From the NCBI GenBank assembly GCA_002071385.1, contig MWFB01000008.1:19338-83337 (forward strand): a DNA stretch of 64,000 bases, given 5' to 3'. The position numbers and the translations under genes were made by a program. The notes under the pieces were generated by a model that was not told the origin of the DNA, ran no database searches, and saw nothing but the letters and a program-made list of their open reading frames with translations. This document shows, in pieces, positions 55,104-61,891 of the stretch (the first letter of the stretch is position 1; every line of letters begins with the position of its first letter). The stretch comes from Bacteroidetes bacterium ADurb.Bin013. Lineage in GTDB: Bacteria > Bacteroidota > Bacteroidia > Bacteroidales > UBA932.

Positions 55104-55743
55104 TGGGCTTTCCTTCCCGCAGGAACATCTCTTCGTAAAATGTTTTCACTTCCAGCACCGTTTCCGGGACCAGCCTGTTGCGGTATATATCGGCGTCTGC
55201 CTGCAGCAAGGCAAGATCAGGCCGCCTTTCAACCACTTCTCTTGTGTAGTCGTGCAAGGCACGGTTATCTGTTTTCAGGTGGATGACTGCTCCCGGCCTG
55301 AGGAATGACAGGTAACTATCCAGGAAACGAGGCGAAGTCAGCCGCTTGTTTTCTTTTCTTGGCTGAGGGTCCGGGAAGGTGATCCAGATCCCTGAAACCT
55401 CTCCCGGGGCAAAGAAGCTCTCTATCAACTCTATCCTCGTACGAATGAATGCCACATGCTCCAGTTTTTCCTCCAGGGCTGTTTTGGCCCCCCGCCACAG
55501 CCTGGCCCCCTTGATATCAATGCCGATATAGTTTTGCTGCCGGTCCCGCCTGGCCAGGGCCAGGGTATATTCCCCCTTGCCGCATCCCAGTTCCAGGATA
55601 ATGGGATTGTTGTTGCCAAAGACTTTCTCCGCCCAGAAACCCTTCAGGGGATGGTCTTTTCCGTGAACCTCATCATAACGGGGCTCATACAGGTTGGTAA
55701 AGCTTTTATTTTCCTGGAACCGGCGTAGTTTATCTTTTCCCAT
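55045..55743 (-). CDS. trmB: tRNA (guanine46-N7)-methyltransferase
   Basis: TrmB makes m7G46 in the tRNA variable loop. The 232-residue protein has the SAM motif ELGCGKGEYTL, YIGIDIKGARLW, and the family signature ITFPDPQPRKENKRL followed by SYLSFLRPG. It overlaps gldH by 14 bp upstream and the polyprenyl synthase gene by 59 bp at its 3' end. Confidence 0.94.
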   Translation of the reverse strand: MGKDKLRRFQENKSFTNLYEPRYDEVHGKDHPLKGFWAEKVFGNNNPIILELGCGKGEYTLALARRDRQQNYIGIDIKGARLWRGAKTALEEKLEHVAFIRTRIELIESFFAPGEVSGIWITFPDPQPRKENKRLTSPRFLDSYLSFLRPGAVIHLKTDNRALHDYTREVVERRPDLALLQADADIYRNRLVPETVLEVKTFYEEMFLREGKPITYLQFSTGLPATGKGEGG

Positions 55744-56194
55744 GCCCGTGTTTCTTTATGAGAAGACCAATGGTGGCAATGCCGTCCAGGGCCTGATCCA
55801 GCATGTTGTGGGATAACTGCCATGACCAATAAGGTTTATCCGCAGCAAATCCCGCAGTGTCCAGCGGAAAGCGATAATCCGTGAAAACTCCGGAACGGAT
55901 TGCATTGCCGCCAAGAAGGGACAACCAGAGGGTGTCTTTTCTCCTGTCATGGATCATGATGATACTCATATAGGAATGTGCGTACTTTGGTGTCACCCTG
56001 ATATCCAGAAAGGAGTCGTACCGACCTGCTGTGTCGGGTGCCTGGAGTGTCAGCGTCAGGATATGGCTCTTTTCCCACGTTCCGCCAGGAATAACCTGCT
56101 GTACCTGGCTTGAGGATGGGGGAGAGCAGGATGTGGCAGTCAGGATGGCCCCGGCCATCAGGCAAAAGGGCAACCTATGATGTTTTCGGGCCAT
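55730..56194 (-). CDS. gldH: GldH-family lipoprotein
   Basis: GldH is a lipoprotein first linked to gliding motility in flavobacteria and also kept in many non-gliding Bacteroidales. The ATG at 56194 gives 154 residues with lipobox Cys23 (TATSC). The fold is beta-rich with YDSFLDIRVT, SYMSIIMIHDRRKDTLWL and a C-terminal MLDQALDGIATIGLLI. It starts 20 bp inside the end of ricT, an order conserved in the phylum. Confidence 0.88.
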   Translation of the reverse strand: MARKHHRLPFCLMAGAILTATSCSPPSSSQVQQVIPGGTWEKSHILTLTLQAPDTAGRYDSFLDIRVTPKYAHSYMSIIMIHDRRKDTLWLSLLGGNAIRSGVFTDYRFPLDTAGFAADKPYWSWQLSHNMLDQALDGIATIGLLIKKHGHGKR

Positions 56195-57323
56195 TTTTCC
56201 TGCGGTTGTTTTTCTTCCGCTTATTCTTGTTCTTGCTGTCAAAACGCGTGATGCTTTCTTCTCCTGCAGCGGACCGGAATCCGTTCTGTTCCCCGTTGTT
56301 CTTCGGCTTTTCCTGCAGGGGGGGCACTTTTTTACCCTGGTTGTTTGCCAGGATCATTTCCTTTACCCGTGCTGAATGGACCGGTATCATGTTGATCATG
56401 CTGTCCTCTTCATAACTGAACCACATGACGCCTTTGAGCACATCCGTTTTGACCAGGTATACCGGACCATCTTCTGTTTCTATGGGGCGGTTAACGGCAG
56501 GGATTTCCTTGTGGGCATCCATGTAAACAGACGTTTCGTAATCTATGCAGCATTTGAGCTTGGAACACTGGCCCGCCAGTTTCTGCGGATTGAGCGACAA
56601 GTCCTGTATCCTGGCCGCCTGGGTTGTTACAGAAGTGAAATCGGCCATCCACCGGCTGCAGCAGAGTTCCTGCCCGCAAACGCCCAGACCACCTATCAAA
56701 CCGGCTTCCTGCCTTGCCCCGAACTGTCTCATTTCAATGCGTATGCCGAATTCAGAGGCAAAGAGTTTGATCAGGCGCCTGAAATCAACCCGTTCATCGG
56801 CTATGTAGTAAAAAATGGCCTTGGTCCCGTCCCCCTGGAACTCCACATCTCCAATTTTCATCTGCAGGCCTTCACTGGCCGCTATCTGCCGGGAACGGAT
56901 CATCACCTGGTGCTCTCTGGCAATGGCTTCCTGCCATTTTTCCAGGTCCAGCAACTTGGCTTTCCGGTAGATTTTCTTGAATTCGTAGGTCTCCGGGTTG
57001 ATTTTATGGCGTTTCATCTGTTTGAGCACAAGCGGCCCGGCCAGGCTGATAAATCCTATATCGTGGCCGGTAGTCGCTTCTACGGCAACAATATCCCCGA
57101 TTTTCAGGAATATGTCGGAGTCATTTTTGAAGAAACCCTTATGTGTGTTTTTGAAACGGACCTCGAACAGGTTATCGCATTGTACATCCCGGAACTCTTC
57201 CATCCAGTCGAAAGTTGCCAGTTTGCTGCAGCTGTAGTCCATGGTGCACTGCAGATCCCCCATGTGAGTTCTTTCCACCTGGCAACCGCGTGAGCAATCG
57301 TGTTGTATGTTTTTTTCTTCCAT
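56175..57323 (-). CDS. RicT/YaaT-like PSP1-domain protein
   Basis: The 382-residue protein belongs to the PSP1 family; in Bacillus the RicT member joins an iron-sulfur complex tied to RNA maturation. Visible Cys motifs are GGLGVCGQELCCSRWM and QCSKLKCCIDYE, the expected cluster ligands, plus an unusual Cys-rich N-terminus (CSRGCQ, CTMDYSC). The C-terminal 60 residues are very basic (KNKNKRKKNNRRKNG), suggesting RNA contact. It lies 11 bp after holB and overlaps gldH. Confidence 0.9.
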   Translation of the reverse strand: MEEKNIQHDCSRGCQVERTHMGDLQCTMDYSCSKLATFDWMEEFRDVQCDNLFEVRFKNTHKGFFKNDSDIFLKIGDIVAVEATTGHDIGFISLAGPLVLKQMKRHKINPETYEFKKIYRKAKLLDLEKWQEAIAREHQVMIRSRQIAASEGLQMKIGDVEFQGDGTKAIFYYIADERVDFRRLIKLFASEFGIRIEMRQFGARQEAGLIGGLGVCGQELCCSRWMADFTSVTTQAARIQDLSLNPQKLAGQCSKLKCCIDYETSVYMDAHKEIPAVNRPIETEDGPVYLVKTDVLKGVMWFSYEEDSMINMIPVHSARVKEMILANNQGKKVPPLQEKPKNNGEQNGFRSAAGEESITRFDSKNKNKRKKNNRRKNGPKTS

Positions 57324-57334
57324 GAATTGTCAGA

Positions 57335-58300
57335 CTATCTTTGCAAAGATAGGAAAAAGTCAAAAGCCAGGGAGCAGAACAGCACCCGGGCGTTCACGTT
57401 GCGTTCCAGCTGTTCCATTCCTTTATTCAGGCGTTCATAGATCACCCGGAAAAAAGTTTCAGACATCCTGGCTGCATACCTCGAGGCAATAGGGAGGGAG
57501 GATGGGTCCAGGAAAGACAGCGATGGCAGGCCCAGTGACAGCATGTAATATTGCCGGATGATCTGCATGGAGGAAGCCATGAACGCTTTTTGGGACTCTC
57601 TCCCCTGCGTGGCCATGTCTTCGGCCCAGTCCAGGACACCCGAAGGCTTTCCTGAAAAACACAGGTCCAGCAGTCTTTCCAGGTTGGTATAGGTCTCCCG
57701 GGGCAGAGGCCTGTATTCTTTAGGTGGCACCTGAATGAGCATGCAACGGCTCCTGATGGTGGGCAGCAGCTGGTCCGGGCGGTGGCTTACCAGGAGAAAA
57801 TACGTCCCGGGAACAGGCTCTTCCAGGATCTTCAGCAGTTTGTTGGCTGCGGCAGGATGCATGCGTTCAGGGAGCCATATGATGATTACCCGTGCCCCGC
57901 CCTCAAAAGAACGGAACTGGAGTTTCCTGAGTATATTTCCTGCCTCGGCCGCACTTATTGCACCCTGTTTGTTTTCAATTTCCAGTTTTTTATACCACTC
58001 CTGTTCTGTAATGTCCGGATTCTCCAGGTAAGATGAGCGCCACAGGTCCAGGAAATCGTCGGTCACAGGCTGGCGCGCAGCAGATATGCCGGCAGAACGG
58101 TTTACGGGAACAATAAAATGCAGGTCAGGATGTACGGCGTTTTTGGTTTTACGGCAAGATGGACACGTCCCGCAGGCAGAGCCGTCTTCTTTCTTATCGG
58201 AACAAAGGATGTATCCAGCCAGAGAGAGGGCCTGCGGTAATGCACCTGAGCCCTCTTCCGAACTGAATAATATGGCGTGAGACAAATTGTCTATTCGCAC
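57335..58300 (-). CDS. holB: DNA polymerase III delta' subunit
   Basis: HolB is part of the clamp loader of the replicative polymerase. The 321-residue protein has the zinc-binding Cys set (CSDKKEDGSACGTCPSC), LRKLQFRSFEGGARVIIIW, AAANKLLKILEEP and the SRCMLIQVP segment. The P-loop is degenerate (SSEEGSGA), as allowed for delta'. The best start is a GTG overlapping the stop of the upstream TPR gene; about 20 residues usual at the N-terminus are missing. Confidence 0.88.
   Translation of the reverse strand: MRIDNLSHAILFSSEEGSGALPQALSLAGYILCSDKKEDGSACGTCPSCRKTKNAVHPDLHFIVPVNRSAGISAARQPVTDDFLDLWRSSYLENPDITEQEWYKKLEIENKQGAISAAEAGNILRKLQFRSFEGGARVIIIWLPERMHPAAANKLLKILEEPVPGTYFLLVSHRPDQLLPTIRSRCMLIQVPPKEYRPLPRETYTNLERLLDLCFSGKPSGVLDWAEDMATQGRESQKAFMASSMQIIRQYYMLSLGLPSLSFLDPSSLPIASRYAARMSETFFRVIYERLNKGMEQLERNVNARVLFCSLAFDFFLSLQR
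57344..57351 (-). promoter_or_regulatory. -7 box of ricT within an 18-bp perfect palindrome
   Basis: TATCTTTG on the minus strand, 20 bases before the ricT ATG. It is part of CTATCTTTGCAAAGATAG (57335-57352), so an identical box points the other way. Confidence 0.55.
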
Positions 58301-59244
58301 TTCAATTCCGTTTTGATCTTATATTCTGCAATGGATTTAAAGTTGGGATCGGTCAGGATCTGGTTGTAAAAGCTGCAGGCAACGGATTTATTTCCCAGGG
58401 ATTCGTTTACCACGGCCAGGCGGTAGTATGTGGTGTTGATGTCTTTGGCCTGAGGATCTGCGCGCATTACATTTTCCCAGGCAACGAGAGCTTCCGGAAA
58501 ACGTTTGAGCTCCATGGCTGACAGGCCCAGCAATTTGTAGGACTGTACGTTGTCTGTAAGTTCAGAAGCTTTTAAGGCTGACTGGTAAACCTGTTCCCAA
58601 TCTTTGTTTTTCTGTGCACCCAAAGCGTTTTTCAGGTATATTGATGCCATCAGCTTGCGTGCATTGTCTGCCTGCCCGTATTCAGCGGCTTTCTGCAGGG
58701 AAGCAATGGCTTCGTCTTCCATGTTGCTGTTGGCAGCCGACTGTCCCAGGCGCAGATAGGCTATGCCATTGGTCGGATCCAGCTCCAGCACTTTTTTATA
58801 ACTCTCTATTGCGCCGGCAAAATCCTTTTTTCCGAAAGCCTCGTTGGCTATGATGTAATAAACTTTTGATGTAAGGTCTTTGACCTCATCCTGAATTCCG
58901 GTCTGGTCACCATATTTGACAGCCGTTTCTGCTGCTTTGTCAAGAAAAGGCAGGGAGGAGGCCACATCTCCGTTGGCTGCCAGCTCTTTGGCATAACGAA
59001 GATAAAGCTGTGGAATAAGGTTTTTACAATCAGTAACTACAGATGCGCCTTCTTCTCCCAGGGCGCTTCCCAGTTCCAGGGCACGGTCCAGGTGTTCAAT
59101 GGCAGTGACGTAATTACCTTCCTGTGCAGCAGTTGCTCCCAGGTTATATGCCTCGATGGCAGTATTGAGGTCCTGTGCCTGCAGAAAAACGTTACAGGCG
59201 GCAATCAGAAAGGCGGTAGAGACAAAAATCTTGAATCGTTTCAT
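58291..59244 (-). CDS. Exported TPR protein, unknown function
   Basis: The ATG at 59244 gives 317 residues with a signal peptide (1-24, ending LQAQ) and about seven TPR units (AYNLGATAAQEGNYVTAIEH, EAFGKKDFAGAIESYKKVLE, AYLRLGQSAANSNMEDEAIA and more). It probably works as a periplasmic scaffold. Its stop overlaps the holB start by 10 bp. Confidence 0.85.
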   Translation of the reverse strand: MKRFKIFVSTAFLIAACNVFLQAQDLNTAIEAYNLGATAAQEGNYVTAIEHLDRALELGSALGEEGASVVTDCKNLIPQLYLRYAKELAANGDVASSLPFLDKAAETAVKYGDQTGIQDEVKDLTSKVYYIIANEAFGKKDFAGAIESYKKVLELDPTNGIAYLRLGQSAANSNMEDEAIASLQKAAEYGQADNARKLMASIYLKNALGAQKNKDWEQVYQSALKASELTDNVQSYKLLGLSAMELKRFPEALVAWENVMRADPQAKDINTTYYRLAVVNESLGNKSVACSFYNQILTDPNFKSIAEYKIKTELKCE

Positions 59245-59297
59245 TAGTTCCTTAATATATAGGGGGTTAAAAAATAGCAATTTCTCAAACAAACAAA

Positions 59298-59305
59298 CAA
59301 AGGTA
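59298..59305 (-). promoter_or_regulatory. -7 box of the TPR-holB operon
   Basis: TACCTTTG on the minus strand, 53 bases before the ATG at 59244 and 12 bp from the opposite box. Confidence 0.6.
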
Positions 59306-59317
59306 GCGCTTTTTTAA

Positions 59318-59325
59318 TACCTTTG
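59318..59325 (+). promoter_or_regulatory. -7 box of the M16-like gene
   Basis: TACCTTTG, 28 bases before the ATG at 59354. Confidence 0.6.
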
Positions 59326-59353
59326 CAATTGAATATCACATAAATCGTGCCGT

Positions 59354-61849
59354 ATGAAAACGCGCAGCTTATTGATAGTTTTTCTTTTTTTCATATCCGT
59401 TGTCTTACCACGGGCTGCCGTCACAGCGCAGGTTGTGCCAGAAGACAGCCGTTTTCGCACAGGCCAGCTACCCAACGGGATCACCTATTATATACATTCC
59501 AATGACCATCCCGGTGGACAGATGCTTTTTCAGCTGGTCCGGAAACCGGACAGGCAACCTTTTTTCAAACAGATCCTTACCTCACCCCAGGGTGTGGAAG
59601 AAGGAGTGGCCCTGCTTATCAGGAAATTACAGGAGCAACTGGTGACGTCTCCGGAAAAATACAGACCGCATCTGCTTGCGGTTATCCTGGTGGGACCTTT
59701 CCAGGCGGACTATGCCCGTGCGCTAGTCAACAGAGAGTTCTCCGTACTTCCGGCTTCTGTGGATATCATGCAGTCCCTGGAGGTTCCACAAGGCATTGAC
59801 TCGGCTGTGGCCGCCCGTGTATTTTCGGCAAGGCCCCTGCCTCCCGTCCTCCAGGACGGTTATCCCCGCATAGAAATCTCGTTCCCGCTGCCCTCTCTTG
59901 CCAGGGAAATGCGTGGCGGGAGCGAATATTATGTCATGGATCTCCTGCGCAGTGTGATGGAATACGCGGCGGCACGGTCGCTGGAATATCCTGCCTGTGT
60001 TTATACCGGCAGACAGTTTGTGTGGGCAGTGAGTGCACACCCCGACAGCCTGGCAGGGTCTTTCCATGATCTTGCACGGCAATGCGTGCAGCTGGCCCGT
60101 AACGGCATTACCGGACAGACACTGGATCAGGCCCGGGAATCATACCTAAGACAAGAGGAATGGCATTACCTGAACAGGTTCACGCGCACGAACGACCACT
60201 ATGCAGGAGAGTGTATCCGTCATTTTTTTGACGGGGTTCCCATGCATACCGCAACCTGGCGTCACATGTTCGTGAACCATCTGGCAGGATATGTCACGGC
60301 AGACCAGGTGAACAATTATATTAAAAACGTACTGCTTTCCAATCCTCCTGAAATCACACTATACAAGGCGGTTTCGGCCGGTGACAGCCTTATCCGCCCG
60401 GTAAGCTTCCTGCCCGGTGAGCTTCTTGAGGAAAGAGACCGGCTGCTTACCGAGCTTTCCGGAATGTTGTTCCCCTTCGATGACACCCTTCTGACCGAAC
60501 TTGCAGCCAGGATATTGGACATAGACCTGCGGTTGCAACTGGACAGCCTGCAGCGGAGCCATGTTATTCCGGTTGTCACCACTGACAGCCTGGCAACCCT
60601 GTTCCGGCAGGTATGGCATACTACAGCCCGGGTTCCCGCAAGGGATCCGGATAAAGCTGCCCCGGTGGAAAAGAACGGGCAATCTACCGGATTGCCGGAA
60701 AGTGGAAAAGTGGAACGGCAGATGCTAATTGCCCACAGCGGGGTATCTGTCTGGCAACTGTCGGGAGGGTCCCTGCTATATGTAAGGCCGGACACCCTTC
60801 TGCGGGGAAAAATCTGTTTTGCCGCTGTAGAAAGGGAACCGTCCTTTTTCACACCCTTCATACCCCGGGAAACATATCGCAAAGGCAACGGCCCGCTCCT
60901 GTGGAAACAATCCCCGCAGGGACTCCTTCTCGGCAATGCCACGACACCGGATTCGCTGCGAAGCTTCATAAGAGGAGCCGCTTTGCAGGTGAACAGCCTG
61001 TCGGTTGATTCAACAGCCTTACAAAGACTTTGGCAGGAAAGGGAAAAACAAATCCATGCAGCCCGTGACCTGTCACGGAATATCCTGCTGGACACCCTGA
61101 AGACATTGCTCTTTGACAGGATACCCGCGGAAGGTCCGCATCCTCCCAAAGGCTTTGATTTCATTTGTACCGGAGATATCTGCACGGATTCCCTGATAGT
61201 CCTGGCAGAAGAATTCCTGGCAGGCATTCCCAACCGGGACATACGCGCCAGGACACCGCTCCCGGGGGAAGAAGGCATGCGCAGGGGCCAGCACGCACAA
61301 ACCATCTCTTTCCCCAACCCTGCCGCTGAAAGCAAAATGGCCCGGGTTTATTCCGGTTCATGTCCCTATACCCTGGAGCAGCATGTACTGCTTCAGTTAC
61401 TGGAAAGACTGGTATCACAGGCCACAGACAATGCAGTCTGCGTGCTCTCATCCCTGGAGTCTTTCCCTGGCGGCCACTACTTCTTCTATATCGGGTTCAG
61501 CTCCCATGCCCCTGATTTTGCCTACAACGAACACCGCCTGGAACAGATTCTGGCCGACCTGGCGGCTTACGGACCTTCTGCCGAACAGCTGGAACAGGCA
61601 CGTCATTCTTTACTTATGGATCACTTGACACAGATGGCCGACCCCCTGTTCCACTGCAGGATGCTGGTCGGGTACTGCCGGAGCGGAAAGGACTTTGTCA
61701 CCGGCTATGCCGGCACGCTGCAACAGGCAGACACAGCCATGGTCAGGGACTTTGTAAGGCAAATCATGGAGTACGGAAACACTTCCCGGGTGGTGCTTTC
61801 CGGTGCAACAAATAAAACGGAAGATACGTCTTATTCAAAAAATCCGTAA
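59354..61849 (+). CDS. M16 (insulinase/PqqL-like) protein without the zinc-binding motif
   Basis: The 831-residue exported protein (signal peptide 1-26) opens like Bacteroidota M16 peptidases with RTGQLPNGITYYI (35-47). The segment that should follow, carrying HxxEH, is absent: the chain runs from LFQLVRKPDRQ to VEEGVALLIRK with no HxxEH anywhere. The later M16 folds are kept (YPRIEISFPLP, DQARESYLRQEEWHYLNRF, and at the end TAMVRDFVRQIMEYGNTSRVVLSG). It is about 100 residues shorter than typical two-module relatives. It is probably a non-catalytic binding or chaperone-like protein; the reading frame is otherwise undamaged. Confidence 0.8.
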   Translation: MKTRSLLIVFLFFISVVLPRAAVTAQVVPEDSRFRTGQLPNGITYYIHSNDHPGGQMLFQLVRKPDRQPFFKQILTSPQGVEEGVALLIRKLQEQLVTSPEKYRPHLLAVILVGPFQADYARALVNREFSVLPASVDIMQSLEVPQGIDSAVAARVFSARPLPPVLQDGYPRIEISFPLPSLAREMRGGSEYYVMDLLRSVMEYAAARSLEYPACVYTGRQFVWAVSAHPDSLAGSFHDLARQCVQLARNGITGQTLDQARESYLRQEEWHYLNRFTRTNDHYAGECIRHFFDGVPMHTATWRHMFVNHLAGYVTADQVNNYIKNVLLSNPPEITLYKAVSAGDSLIRPVSFLPGELLEERDRLLTELSGMLFPFDDTLLTELAARILDIDLRLQLDSLQRSHVIPVVTTDSLATLFRQVWHTTARVPARDPDKAAPVEKNGQSTGLPESGKVERQMLIAHSGVSVWQLSGGSLLYVRPDTLLRGKICFAAVEREPSFFTPFIPRETYRKGNGPLLWKQSPQGLLLGNATTPDSLRSFIRGAALQVNSLSVDSTALQRLWQEREKQIHAARDLSRNILLDTLKTLLFDRIPAEGPHPPKGFDFICTGDICTDSLIVLAEEFLAGIPNRDIRARTPLPGEEGMRRGQHAQTISFPNPAAESKMARVYSGSCPYTLEQHVLLQLLERLVSQATDNAVCVLSSLESFPGGHYFFYIGFSSHAPDFAYNEHRLEQILADLAAYGPSAEQLEQARHSLLMDHLTQMADPLFHCRMLVGYCRSGKDFVTGYAGTLQQADTAMVRDFVRQIMEYGNTSRVVLSGATNKTEDTSYSKNP

Positions 61850-61874
61850 CTTGCACCCCCTTACGGGATTTTTT
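61837..61874 (+). terminator. Terminator after the M16-like gene, containing its stop codon
   Basis: AAAATCC-GTAA pairs with TTAC-GGGATTTT across a loop of about eleven bases and is followed by a T-run. The TAA stop is part of the left arm. Confidence 0.65.
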
Positions 61875-61891
61875 CCAAAAAACAGAAACTT

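Noticed and set aside
57335..58300. Degenerate P-loop in HolB as a sign of a pseudogene
   Set aside because: Delta' subunits of clamp loaders commonly lack a working P-loop; the zinc motif and later motifs are intact.
59281..59302. Short AAAC tandem repeat before the M16-like gene
   Set aside because: Only about three to four units; too short to call a phase-variable repeat.
60316..61335. Antisense frame of about 340 codons inside the M16-like gene
   Set aside because: Arg/Ser-rich composition typical of a shadow frame; no motifs.
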